A DNA stretch of 64,000 nt from Niallia sp. Man26. Its GTDB lineage: Bacteria; Bacillota; Bacilli; Bacillales; Cytobacillaceae. A program made the position numbers and the translations under genes. Under the pieces are notes generated by a model. The model saw only the letters and a program-made list of their open reading frames with translations, searched no databases and had not been told where the DNA came from. The DNA lies in the NCBI RefSeq assembly GCF_022049065.2, contig NZ_CP095743.1, positions 1,689,001 to 1,753,000 of the forward strand, read 5' to 3'. How positions within the stretch are numbered: the stretch's first letter is position 1; each line of letters starts with the position of its first letter. This document shows, piece after piece, positions 55,296 through 64,000 of the stretch.

Positions 55296-56240
55296 ATGAA
55301 AAAACAGCTGCTAACTGTTTGTGCAACAGCGACTATATTTTTTGCCGGATTTCAAACAAATGCAAGTGCTCATGAAAAGAAGTATGTAGTAAAATCAGGA
55401 GATACATTATGGAAGATTTCTGCTGCCAATAATGTTTCTGTTGCGAATCTTACTGCTTATAATAATTTAAATGGTTCTATTATTAAGGTAGGACAAGAGC
55501 TGACATTGCTTCCGACTCATATTCATTACACGGTGAAAAGCGGTGATTCATTGTCTAAAATTGCTGTCACGTATAATACGACAGCAGCAAAGATTAAAGA
55601 ATGGAACGGTTTGACAAGCGATATTATTAAAGTTGGTCAATCATTAATGATCGTCACGTCTCAAGGTACAGCTACGAATACTACTGAAACAGCTTCAACA
55701 GTGACAACGTACAAGGTTGCCAGCGGAGACTCGTTATGGTCGATCGCAACAAAGTTTAAGATTACAGTCGATCAATTAAAAACGTGGAATAAGTTAAGCA
55801 CAGACACCATTTATGTTGGACAAGCCTTAAATGTTAAGGCACCTGCATCTGGCGAGTCAACTGCTCCCACTCAAAACACAGCTAGTAAAGCTGATGCATT
55901 AATTGCTGAAGCACAAAAATATATTGGTGTTCCGTACGTATGGGGCGGAAGTACACCATCTGGTTTTGACTGCAGCGGGTTCATTAATTATGTTTTCTCA
56001 AAAGTAGGTCTTTCTATTCCTAGAACAGTTGCAACAATTTGGAATGCTGGAACTCAAGTTTCAACACCTGAAGTAGGCGATATCGTGTTTTATGAGACAA
56101 CTTCTGGTCCATCACATGCTGGTATTTATATGGGGAATAATAAATTTATTCATGCTGGATCTTCAACAGGTGTTACAATTACAGATATGAGCAATTCATA
56201 CTGGAAACCACGTTATTTAGGCGTAAAATCATATTTCTAA
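55296..56240 (+). CDS. LysM-NlpC/P60 peptidoglycan endopeptidase
   Basis: A 314-residue secreted enzyme (LytF/CwlO-like D,L-endopeptidase layout). A signal peptide is at about 1-25 (ends SAHE-like after NASA). Three LysM domains follow at about 30-73, 78-121 and 143-187, and an NlpC/P60 domain at about 195-314 with catalytic Cys in FDCSGF (about 224), His in SHAGIYMG and the third polar residue in FIHAGS. It binds cell wall and cuts stem peptides during growth or separation. AAAAGGAGAA lies before the ATG. Confidence 0.94.
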   Translation: MKKQLLTVCATATIFFAGFQTNASAHEKKYVVKSGDTLWKISAANNVSVANLTAYNNLNGSIIKVGQELTLLPTHIHYTVKSGDSLSKIAVTYNTTAAKIKEWNGLTSDIIKVGQSLMIVTSQGTATNTTETASTVTTYKVASGDSLWSIATKFKITVDQLKTWNKLSTDTIYVGQALNVKAPASGESTAPTQNTASKADALIAEAQKYIGVPYVWGGSTPSGFDCSGFINYVFSKVGLSIPRTVATIWNAGTQVSTPEVGDIVFYETTSGPSHAGIYMGNNKFIHAGSSTGVTITDMSNSYWKPRYLGVKSYF

Positions 56241-56629
56241 TAAATAGAGAACTCCTTTCTATATCAGTATTGCTCGGAAATCTCGAGGAGCTTTAATTGC
56301 TAATAAAGAAAGAGGCTTTCTAAGATAATTAGGGCATGGCTTTTTATCACAAAAGTGATTTTTAGCACATGTCCTTTTTGGTTGTCCTGCTATAATGGAC
56401 GGTGAATAAGCGTCCTATATTTTTTTATTATTTGACTTCTGAATAATAAGAAAAATAAAAAAATACAACGAAATGGAAAATTTGTAGTACTATTTTGATA
56501 AAAAGCGACTTAAACATAGTTTCAAAATAGATTTTTAGTTAGTACACATGTTTAATTAGTATATAGGACAGTTGCGAATAGCTGCAAAATCTGGCCATTA
56601 TTAGTAAAATGGAAAAAGGGGCATAATGC
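56241..56629 (+). other. Intergenic region with one hairpin
   Basis: 389 bp, AT-rich, no gene. A nested hairpin at 56327-56378 (GGGCATG/CATGTCC outer, ATCAC/GTGAT inner) ends in TTTTT and may terminate the endopeptidase gene or act in the glnL leader. No clear promoter was seen. Confidence 0.5.
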
Positions 56630-57568
56630 ATGAGATTTTTTTTAGTAGATGATGATGGAGCAATCCGATCTGTAATGAGGCATATCATTGAGGGTGAAAA
56701 GCTTGGCTCTGTTATTGGAGAAGCGGAAACAGGCTGTAAAGTGACAAGCAATGTATTGCAATTTAATGATATCGACATTGTCATCATGGATTTACTGATG
56801 CCAGAGCGTGATGGTATTGAAACAATAAAGTCCTGGAACAGAGAGTTTAAAGGCAAAGTTATCATGCTTTCTCAAGTTGAAACAAAAGAATTAATCGGCG
56901 ATGCCTATGCTGAAGGCGTTGATTATTATGTGACAAAACCAATTAACAAAAAGGAATTAGTTGCTGTTATAAATAAAGTGATTCAATCCATTCAGCTGGA
57001 GAAAACCGTTAATGATATTCGCTGTTCACTTAACAGTTTATTGACTTCAAATGGGAAAAACACCGCAGACGGTACAGCAGTTGCTCAAGCAAGTGTAAAA
57101 ATTGTCGAATCAGCAGAGTTTTTGCTGTCAGAACTTGGTATCATCGGGGAAAACGGCAGCAAAGATTTACTGGAAATGGTTCAATATTTATATGAACATG
57201 AAATAAATGATGGGTTTGATCTTCATTTTCCTTCTTTAAAGGAGCTGTTTGAAAAGCTGTCATTTATGAGACTTGGCGAAGCAGCATCACCACTTGAGCT
57301 GAACAGAGAGACGAAAGCTAGTGAACAGCGAGTACGGAGGGCCATTTATCAATCGATTACCCATTGGGCGAACATTGGTTTAAGTGCGTCAACTAATGCA
57401 AAATTTGAAAATTACGCGACAAAGTTTTTTGATTTTTCAACTATAAGGTGTAAGATGACAGAACTCAGCAATGAACAGGAAGTTTCACCAAAGCAAGTGA
57501 AAATTCACACGAAAAAGTTTATTCAAGTGCTTTATTTTGAGGCGAAAAAGTTAAGCAGCAGCAGGTGA
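56630..57568 (+). CDS. GlnL-like response regulator (YcbB)
   Basis: A 312-residue regulator: receiver domain about 1-122 with VDDDG (7-9) and phospho-acceptor Asp54 in IVIMDLLMPERDG; a linker; and a C-terminal DNA-binding region with ETKASEQRVRRAIYQSI that closely follows B. subtilis GlnL, activator of glutamine utilisation. No histidine kinase (GlnK) or glutaminase/transport genes lie beside it, unlike B. subtilis. It may be phosphorylated by a kinase elsewhere or have another target. Confidence 0.82.
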   Translation: MRFFLVDDDGAIRSVMRHIIEGEKLGSVIGEAETGCKVTSNVLQFNDIDIVIMDLLMPERDGIETIKSWNREFKGKVIMLSQVETKELIGDAYAEGVDYYVTKPINKKELVAVINKVIQSIQLEKTVNDIRCSLNSLLTSNGKNTADGTAVAQASVKIVESAEFLLSELGIIGENGSKDLLEMVQYLYEHEINDGFDLHFPSLKELFEKLSFMRLGEAASPLELNRETKASEQRVRRAIYQSITHWANIGLSASTNAKFENYATKFFDFSTIRCKMTELSNEQEVSPKQVKIHTKKFIQVLYFEAKKLSSSR

Positions 57569-57633
57569 TATAAATATGTGTTGCTATTTGTTAACTAAGC
57601 AATAATATTATAGAAGAAACAAGGAGAGAATTA

Positions 57634-58185
57634 TTGAAAAAAACAAATAAAAGAAAGAGCAGGAATATTGCCAGCTTCCTTTTAGTTTGTCTGATTTTAT
57701 GTCTATTTGTTGTTGTGTACTGGCAGGAAAAGCAGCCTGTAAAAAAAGAAAATGTTCCAATGCCGACAGAACTAAATGAGACCGTTGCTAAAAAAAGAGA
57801 TGAGCTAATAAGCTTAGCAGCAGACAAAGGAATCAATGTGGTTATAACGGCAGATTTCAGAAGCGCAGAGGAACAGGATGAACTGTATGCCCAAGGCAGG
57901 ACTGCAGATGGAGATATTGTGACAAATGCTAAGGGCGGCGAATCCTATCATAACTATGGATTGGCAATCGATTTTGCCTTAATGAATATAAATGGGGAAG
58001 TCATTTGGGATATGGAATATGACGGAAACGGCAATTCAAAAGATGACTGGTCGGAGGTTGTCGAAATAGCTAAATCCTTAGGATTTGAGTGGGGCGGCGA
58101 TTGGATCAGCTTTAAGGATTATCCACATTTTCAAATGGACTTCGGTTTATCGATTGAAGACTTGCAAAATGGGGAACGTCCATAA
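57634..58185 (+). CDS. M15 D,D/L,D-carboxypeptidase-like protein (CwlK/VanY type)
   Basis: A 183-residue secreted or membrane-anchored protein: N-terminal hydrophobic helix (about 10-29) then a M15 domain with ADFRSAEEQDELYAQGR, SYHNYGLAIDFAL (His, Asp zinc ligands) and DYPHFQMDF (third His). AAGGAGAG is 7 nt before the TTG at 57634. B. subtilis CwlK is an L-alanyl-D-glutamate endopeptidase with this motif set. It cuts peptidoglycan stem peptides outside the cell. Confidence 0.86.
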   Translation: MKKTNKRKSRNIASFLLVCLILCLFVVVYWQEKQPVKKENVPMPTELNETVAKKRDELISLAADKGINVVITADFRSAEEQDELYAQGRTADGDIVTNAKGGESYHNYGLAIDFALMNINGEVIWDMEYDGNGNSKDDWSEVVEIAKSLGFEWGGDWISFKDYPHFQMDFGLSIEDLQNGERP

Positions 58186-58224
58186 AAAAACAGCAGCAAA
58201 ATGACATTGCCGCTGTTTTTTTTA
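58183..58224. terminator. Bidirectional terminator
   Basis: AAAACAGC and GCTGTTTT pair around a long inner segment with GC pairs; T8 follows on the plus side. Serves the convergent CwlK-like and M42 genes. Confidence 0.75.
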
Positions 58225-58237
58225 TGAATAATTTAAG

Positions 58238-59287
58238 TTATTTAACCATTTCACTCCATACATAAGCATAAATTAAGCTTGCCGTTGCCTCAATCGAGGA
58301 AAAATGCGTTCTTTCATACGCATGAGATGAATCAATTCCAGGACCAATTAATCCATGTATAATATCATGTCCTGATCGGATGGCAGCAGAAGCATCGGAG
58401 CCGTAATAGGGGTAAATATCAAGCTGGTATGGAATACTGTTATCTTCTGCGAGCTTCACCAGCTTTTTACGGAGCCCTAAATGATAAGGACCGCTTGCAT
58501 CTTTTACGCAAATGGAAACAGTATACTCATCTGTTGATTGGCCATCACCCATTGCACCCATATCAACAGCCAAATACTCAACCGTTTCTGCTGGTATATT
58601 GGAATTTCCGCCATAGCCAATTTCTTCGTTATTGGAAATAAGGAAATGAGTTGTATAGGGTAGAGTATCTGTTGCAGCTTGCAGTTTCTTTATAATATGC
58701 AAAAGAATTGCAACACTAGCTTTATCGTCTAAGTGACGAGATTTAATAAAGCCTGATTTAGTCATTTCTACCCTTGGATAAAACGATACAAAATCACCTA
58801 CAGCAATTCCTAATTTTTTAACATCCTCTGCAGTAGAGACACGTTCGTCGATTCTGACTTCCATGTTTGCCTGGTTTCTTTCGGCCTTGGCTGCATCTTT
58901 ATATACATGAACAGATGCTTGATGAAGCAGAATGGTTCCTGTGTATACATCGCCTGTTGCCGTTTCGATGCGGCAGTTTTCACCTTCAATGCTGTTGTAG
59001 GTGAAGCCGCCTATTAAGTCAAGACGAAGCCTTCCATTTGCTTTAATTTCCTTCACCATTGCTCCTAGTGTATCGACATGTGCAGTCAGCATCCTATGTT
59101 TGTCAGAGCTTTTACCACCAATGGTTGCAATCAAGCCGCCTTTATTATTTCTTTTCGTGCTGATTCCGTCAGCTTGCAGCTGATGTTCTATGTATTCAAT
59201 AATGGTATCGGTATTGCCAGAAGGGCTGCTTATATTTAATAAGCCCTCTAGTGTCTCAAAGAACTCCTCTTTGTTCCAGTTATTCAT
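58238..59287 (-). CDS. M42-family aminopeptidase (YsdC-like)
   Basis: A 349-residue cocatalytic metallopeptidase. AHVDTLGAM (His, Asp), SRHLDDKASVAIL (bridging Asp), ISNNEEIGYGG (Glu dyad) and DMGAMGDGQ (Asp) are the zinc ligands and catalytic Glu. The final SSHAYERTHFSSIEAT supplies the last His. It is a cytoplasmic dodecameric-type peptidase releasing N-terminal residues from peptides. GGAGGAATT precedes the ATG. Confidence 0.9.
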   Translation of the reverse strand: MNNWNKEEFFETLEGLLNISSPSGNTDTIIEYIEHQLQADGISTKRNNKGGLIATIGGKSSDKHRMLTAHVDTLGAMVKEIKANGRLRLDLIGGFTYNSIEGENCRIETATGDVYTGTILLHQASVHVYKDAAKAERNQANMEVRIDERVSTAEDVKKLGIAVGDFVSFYPRVEMTKSGFIKSRHLDDKASVAILLHIIKKLQAATDTLPYTTHFLISNNEEIGYGGNSNIPAETVEYLAVDMGAMGDGQSTDEYTVSICVKDASGPYHLGLRKKLVKLAEDNSIPYQLDIYPYYGSDASAAIRSGHDIIHGLIGPGIDSSHAYERTHFSSIEATASLIYAYVWSEMVK

Positions 59288-59741
59288 GCTAAATTCCTCC
59301 TGCTAAAGTATCTATTTTATTATACTTGAAAAATTCTGGAAGATATAGTTTAAAGAAATCCCTGAAATAGGAGGGAAAAATTAATTTGATTAACGAAGTA
59401 TTTTGATTCTTTTTACTTATAGTATTTCACTAGCATTTTTTTTGTAATTAATGTAAGATGGGTTTAATTTGAAGAATTTATATGCTTTTTGTAAACACTA
59501 TGTGAAGGATATTAGTGGAAAAGAAGGCATATTTATTTATTTCTCTTTGAATCATCCTGTGTTATAATTTTAAACGGTATTTTGATGTAAAGGCAAAACA
59601 CATCTCGATTAAGGCTGAACATAGGCTTTTACTAATTGTATTAGGATTAGACAATAAAATTTACAAAAAAAAGGCTAAGTAAGAAGCCGATGAAATCAGT
59701 ATTGGATTTTTTGCTACAAACTTGAATTGAGGTGAATATGA
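59288..59741 (+). other. Long ltaS-like leader with no gene
   Basis: 454 bp, AT-rich; no coding frame found. A TATAAT hexamer at 59563-59568 is the only promoter-like element, with no good -35, so the promoter is uncertain. About 170 nt of possible 5' leader separate it from the LTA synthase start. Confidence 0.4.
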
Positions 59742-61724
59742 TTGAAAGGTACAGCGGAATTAATGAAGAAATTTTTCTCTAAACATTCTTCTTTCTTTTT
59801 AATCGCCATTATTTTATTTTGGATGAAAACGTATATTGCTTATAAGGTTGAGTTCAGCCTTGGAGTCGAAGGTGCACTGCAGCAATTCCTTCTGTTCTTA
59901 AACCCGTTAAGCTCTGCTTTATTCTTTATAGGACTTGCTTTGTTTATTAAAGGAAAAGCACAATCAATCATGATAGTTGTCATAAGTGGAATCATGTCTG
60001 CATTGCTTTATGCAAATATCGTGTACTACCGATTCTTTACAGACTTTATCACCGTTCCTGTTGTTATGCAGGTGAAGGTGAACGGTGGCCAGCTCAGCGA
60101 CAGCATCAACTCGCTGATGAGCATATTTGATATCCTGTACTTCCTGGATGTGATTATACTAATAGTATTGCTGGCAACGAAAGTTTATAAACCTAAAGTT
60201 CAAAAAAATAGAAGAGCTGCCAAATCTGTGTTTGCTCTTGCAATCTTGGTGTTTATCATCAACTTAGGTCTTGCAGAAGCAGATCGTCCACAGCTTTTAA
60301 GCAGATCATTTGACCGAAACTATTTGGTGAAATATTTGGGCGCATATAACTTTACGATTTATGATGTCGTGCAGAATGCCCGCTCAGAAAGCCAAAGAGC
60401 TCTTGCTGACAGCAGTGATATAACGGAAGTGCAAAACTATATCAACGCTAACTTCGCAGAGCCGAATTCCGTTTATTATGGAAAAGCGGAAGGCAAAAAC
60501 GTCGTTTATATTTCTCTTGAATCACTGCAAAGCTTTATTATTAACTACAAGCTTAACGGAGAAGAAGTTACGCCGTTCTTGAATTCTCTTGTTGGTAACC
60601 AAAACACATTCTATTTCGAAAACTTCTTCCATCAAACAGGCCAGGGGAAAACCTCTGACGCTGAGTTCATGATGGATAACTCTTTGTATGGAATGAGCCA
60701 AGGCTCAGTGTTCGTGAACAAAGCGCAAAACACATTGCAGTCTGCTCCAGCTATCCTGAAGACAAAAGGCTATGTTTCTGCGGCGTTCCACGGTAACTAC
60801 AAGACTTTCTGGAACAGAAATGAAATGTACAAATCAATTGGTTATGATTATTTCTTTGATGCAGAATACTATGATATGTCCGAAGAAAATACAAAGAACT
60901 ACGGTATGAAGGATATTCCTTTCTTTAAGGAAAGCATGCCGCTCTTAAAATCATTGCAACAGCCGTTCTATACAAAATTCATCACATTGTCTAACCACCA
61001 TCCTTTTGAAATGGATGAAGGAGATACGGACTTCCCTGCTGGTGATTTTGGCGATTCTGTTGTAAACGACTATTTCCAATCTGCTCATTATCTTGATGAG
61101 TCGATTAAAGAATTCTTCAGCTACTTGAAAGAAGAAGGTTTATATGACGACACAATGGTTGTCATGTACGGAGACCATTATGGTATTTCTGAAAACCATA
61201 ATACTGCAATGGCAAAGGTTATGGGTGTTGATGAAATTACACCGTTAATGAATGCGCAGCTGCAACGTGTCCCATTATTCATTCACGTTCCTGGTGCTGA
61301 AGGAAAAGTTGTCAGCGAGTATGGCGGCGACGTTGATGTTATGCCGACAGTGCTTCATTTATTAGGCGTAGACACAAAGGATTATCTGCAAATCGGATCT
61401 GATTTGCTGTCAAAAGATCATCGTGAAACAATACCGTTCCGTAACGGAGACTATGTGTCACCGACCGTAACAAAAATCGGAGACAATTGTTATGATACGA
61501 ATAGCGGTGATTTATTAGACAGCAAAGAATGTGCACAGCAAGCAGAAAGTGCAGCAGCAGAGCTGCAAACATCTGATGCTATCGTAAATAAAGATCTGCT
61601 GCGTTTCTATACGCCAAAAGGGTTCACGCCAATTAATCGAGATGATTACAGCTATGTAAAAAATGGTGAAGATTCAACAGAGTCTGAAACAGAAACAAAT
61701 GCAACAACAGATAGTGGCGAATAA
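59742..61724 (+). CDS. Lipoteichoic acid synthase-family protein (LtaS/YfnI/YqgS type)
   Basis: A 660-residue protein with five N-terminal membrane helices (about 15-210) and an extracellular sulfatase-like domain (about 235-610). The catalytic Thr lies in QTGQGKTSDAE (about residue 303) and the metal site includes ESLQS, GDHYGI and HH of NHHPFEM. It polymerises glycerol phosphate from phosphatidylglycerol; which paralogue (LtaS, YfnI, YqgS or YvgJ) cannot be stated. A signal peptidase-like cut site may lie around residue 215. GAGGTG is 7 nt from the TTG at 59742; ATG at 59763 is an alternative. Confidence 0.9.
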   Translation: MKGTAELMKKFFSKHSSFFLIAIILFWMKTYIAYKVEFSLGVEGALQQFLLFLNPLSSALFFIGLALFIKGKAQSIMIVVISGIMSALLYANIVYYRFFTDFITVPVVMQVKVNGGQLSDSINSLMSIFDILYFLDVIILIVLLATKVYKPKVQKNRRAAKSVFALAILVFIINLGLAEADRPQLLSRSFDRNYLVKYLGAYNFTIYDVVQNARSESQRALADSSDITEVQNYINANFAEPNSVYYGKAEGKNVVYISLESLQSFIINYKLNGEEVTPFLNSLVGNQNTFYFENFFHQTGQGKTSDAEFMMDNSLYGMSQGSVFVNKAQNTLQSAPAILKTKGYVSAAFHGNYKTFWNRNEMYKSIGYDYFFDAEYYDMSEENTKNYGMKDIPFFKESMPLLKSLQQPFYTKFITLSNHHPFEMDEGDTDFPAGDFGDSVVNDYFQSAHYLDESIKEFFSYLKEEGLYDDTMVVMYGDHYGISENHNTAMAKVMGVDEITPLMNAQLQRVPLFIHVPGAEGKVVSEYGGDVDVMPTVLHLLGVDTKDYLQIGSDLLSKDHRETIPFRNGDYVSPTVTKIGDNCYDTNSGDLLDSKECAQQAESAAAELQTSDAIVNKDLLRFYTPKGFTPINRDDYSYVKNGEDSTESETETNATTDSGE

Positions 61725-61727
61725 AAG

Positions 61728-61768
61728 TAAAGCCGTTTATCCAATTGGATAAACGGCTTTTTTATTTG
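61728..61768 (+). terminator. Terminator of the LTA synthase gene
   Basis: AAGCCGTTTATCC and GGATAAACGGCTT pair perfectly around AATT, with T6. Confidence 0.92.
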
Positions 61769-61939
61769 CAAACAACAGCTTTTATTCCTTTTATATAAGC
61801 TTTATAAAAATTGTACTTTTATTTCTCAAAAAGTACTTGTAACAGCGATAGGATGGGAGTATTATTACTAGTGGAAAAGTTCAGAATTCGAAATAAATTT
61901 TGATAGGAAAAACTATTCGATAAAAGGATGGATTCAATA

Positions 61940-63192
61940 ATGGATGAGCATGAACAGGTGAATAGCGCTAATGAAAAATGGAGTATTAAAAACGGGATTT
62001 ATACTACTCTCATTCTTAATATCTCTAATAATTATTTTCCTCTTTTCGCTATTAGTGTTCTTGGTGTTAGTAACTATGAGCTTGGACTGATCGGCTCATT
62101 GCCGCAATTTGTTGGAATGTTTGCGATGATTATAGGTTCCGTCATCATGAACAGGCTGCAAAGTAAAAAAATGTTTACAGTATATTCCTTTATGATGGCG
62201 CGTATCTTTCTAATTGGGATGGCATTAGTTGTTTTCCTGCCAGAGACAATGCAAAGCTGGACATTTATTCTCCTTGTCGCTTTGATGAATCTGCCTTTTT
62301 CCTTTGCTAATTTATCATGGCAGGCTTTAATTGCTGATATGTTTCAGAAACGAGGCGAAATATATTTTTTAGCACGCGCAATAAGGTTATGACAATTGTA
62401 GCAATGATATCAACTTTCCTTGTCGGTTTGTTTCTGCAGCTGTTTGATTCAAGCAATCCGTTGCCATACCAGCTGTTATTTATCGCTGCCTTCCTTTGCG
62501 GAATAGTTGAAATTATCTATTTAAAAAGACATGTCGAACCGATAAAAGAAAAACCAAAAACAGCTGTTAAAAAATCATTGTTTGGTTTAACAGTTTTTAA
62601 GCATAAACCTTTTTTATATTTTCTGCTATGCAGTTTGTTTTTTAATTTTGCATGGCAAATGTGCTGGTCATTATTCAGCATCTATCAAATAAAGTACGCT
62701 GGAGCTACTGGTTTATGGATCAGTTTGTTTGCTGTCGCCAACTCCATCGGACAAATTGTCAGCTTTAAATGGTGGGGCAGGATGGCTGAAAAGCATTCCC
62801 ATTCTAAAATGCTTGTCCTTGTATCGTTAGGGATGGCAACAACTCCATTTATGACGGTGCTATCCACTAATTTACCTTATATAGTTGCTGTTAATCTCCT
62901 TGCTGGACTATTCGTGTCAGGAACGGTTCTGCTATTGTTTAATCAGCTGCTGGACAGCACCAATGAAGAAACAAGAAGTCAAAGTATATCAAATTATAAT
63001 ATCCTTTTGGCACTTGTTGCATTTGTAGCACCCCAAGCAGGTGTAGTGCTGCTGGAAATGACGAATATATACAGTGCGATGAATATATCATCTGTTTTGA
63101 GAGCGTTAAGCGGTGTATTTTTCTTTGCTTATTACGTATACTTAAAGAGAAAAGATACGCTTCTTTTGAAAAGAACCGCGGCGAAGATTTAA
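61940..63192 (+). pseudogene. MFS transporter split by a single-base frameshift
   Basis: The frame from ATG 61940 (AAAGGATG upstream) reads MDEHEQVNSANEKW ... WQALIADMFQKRGEIYFLAR and stops at 62392. One base out of phase, FFSTRNKVMTIVAMISTFLVGLFLQ ... continues to 63192. Restoring one T in the T6 run near 62370 gives one continuous ~417-residue, twelve-helix MFS protein with no stop at the joint. Either the gene is phase-off, mutated, or a homopolymer is miscounted. Two gene callers would give two half-proteins of 154 and 267 aa. Confidence 0.8.
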
Positions 63193-63206
63193 AAAATGAA
63201 AACGCA

Positions 63207-63242
63207 AAAAATCCCATGCTTCTTATTAGCATGGGATGATTT
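63207..63242 (+). terminator. Terminator of the MFS gene
   Basis: ATCCCATGCT and AGCATGGGAT pair perfectly around TCTTATT, with a weak T-tract after. Confidence 0.7.
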
Positions 63243-63383
63243 CTATAGATATGTAAAGAAAATTATGATATACTTGAAAAGTTATAAATAACAACATATA
63301 AAAATATTTATAACTATCTAATATTATATTATCATAAAAAATCCTGCTTGTCAAATAGTAAAGTACAAGGAGTGGTAGAAAAA

Positions 63384-64000
63384 ATGAGCAAAAAGGATAT
63401 AGAAGAAATCTCAACAGAGCAACAAAGAGCAGATATGGTAATACAGGAAATCGGCAAAAAAATAAATAAATTAGAAGCAAACAGAAAAGAAGTTGGCGGT
63501 GATGCAGGACACCTTCGTGAAACTTTTTGGGAAGATGTCACGGTTAACCTTGACGAGCCTGATGACGTCTTAGAGACGCATATCAGTCTTAGACAGCAGG
63601 CAGAACTGTTGGGTGAAAGAGAGCGAAGCATCGGCCAAATACATAAGCAGCTAAAGACATTAGAGAAACTGCAGTACTCACCATACTTTGGCCGAATTGA
63701 TTTTAAGGAAGAAGGCGAAGAAGCAGAAGCCATTTATATTGGCATTACTTCCTTGATGGACCAAAACGAAGAAAATTTCTTAATATATGATTGGAGAGCG
63801 CCTATTTCCAGTGTCTATTATGATTATTCGCCAGGTGCGGCTGCATATATGACACCAGAAGGAGAAATTGGTGGAGAGCTTTTATTAAAAAGGCAATTTC
63901 TGATTCGTGATGGAAAAATTCTAAATCTTTTTGATACTGGCGTAACGATCGGTGACGAATTGCTCCTTGAGGTGCTCGGCACTAATGCAAGCTCGATGAT
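63384..64000 (+). CDS. helD: RNA polymerase recycling helicase HelD, 5' part
   Basis: A 205-codon partial frame running off the window (full family length about 770). The N-terminal coiled-coil (IGKKINKLEANRKEV) and the RNAP-channel arm are followed by IYDWRAPISSVYYDYSPG, a hallmark of HelD. CAAGGAGTGG lies about 11 nt before the ATG at 63384. HelD is a UvrD-like ATPase that removes stalled RNA polymerase. The frame was open at the window end, so only long-ORF rules would omit it. Confidence 0.88.
   Translation, partial: MSKKDIEEISTEQQRADMVIQEIGKKINKLEANRKEVGGDAGHLRETFWEDVTVNLDEPDDVLETHISLRQQAELLGERERSIGQIHKQLKTLEKLQYSPYFGRIDFKEEGEEAEAIYIGITSLMDQNEENFLIYDWRAPISSVYYDYSPGAAAYMTPEGEIGGELLLKRQFLIRDGKILNLFDTGVTIGDELLLEVLGTNASSM

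Overview
The window is chromosomal DNA from a spore-forming, low-GC Gram-positive bacterium of the Bacillaceae. Evidence: a run in Bacillus order (lexA-yneA-yneB-ynzC ... tkt-sirA-yneF ... ccdA-ccdB-ccdC), sporulation genes (YjcZ-type small protein, Spo0E-type phosphatase, a cwlJ remnant, an exosporium-like collagen protein with a candidate sigma-K promoter), AGGAGG-type ribosome sites and frequent TTG/GTG starts. The genus cannot be fixed from sequence alone; Niallia, Cytobacillus and Bacillus are all possible.

Layout. 0-3.8 kb: ABC exporter plus two-component system, probably antimicrobial-peptide defence. 4-7.6 kb: a 213-triplet collagen-like protein and a DUF1796 protein. 8-14.9 kb: metabolism (formaldehyde-type alcohol dehydrogenase, GltC-like regulator divergent from glutamate dehydrogenase, malate:quinone oxidoreductase, alpha/beta hydrolase). 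15-19.8 kb: mixed small genes, HemD-like, LOG-like and BstA-like enzymes. 19.8-20.8 kb: queF, preceded by a preQ1-I riboswitch and interrupted in its catalytic-cysteine codon by a 264-nt group I intron. 20.9-24.6 kb: three-subunit molybdenum hydroxylase. 24.6-29.3 kb: signal peptidase, Nudix, phosphatase, a cwlJ deletion scar, YbaK and nucleotidyltransferase genes. 29.8-35.7 kb: SOS and DNA-replication block (lexA to yneF) with transketolase. 35.7-38.8 kb: an accessory insertion with a dead tyrosine recombinase, protein remnants and an intact DnaQ-like exonuclease. 39-41.7 kb: ccdABC and a DUF2441 gene. 42-50.2 kb: accessory singletons (DUF1349, two GrpB-like genes, M23, APH-like, VOC, a HIT pseudogene) and the DUF1659-DUF2922-YvrJ operon beside a holin-like gene. 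50.3-55 kb: cold-shock protein and SbcDC. 55-64 kb: cell-wall enzymes (LysM/NlpC, CwlK-like, LTA synthase), a GlnL-like regulator, an M42 peptidase, a frameshifted MFS transporter and the start of helD.

The strongest finding is queF. Its transcript carries two successive RNA elements: a preQ1 riboswitch with a terminator, and then a complete group I intron (P1-P9) that must splice to give a functional enzyme. A conventional ORF caller would report only a truncated C-terminal protein. Several other loci are visibly decaying: cwlJ (internal deletion), a HIT gene, a recombinase, a 3-TM protein, and an MFS gene. The last two break in T-runs, so assembly error must be excluded.
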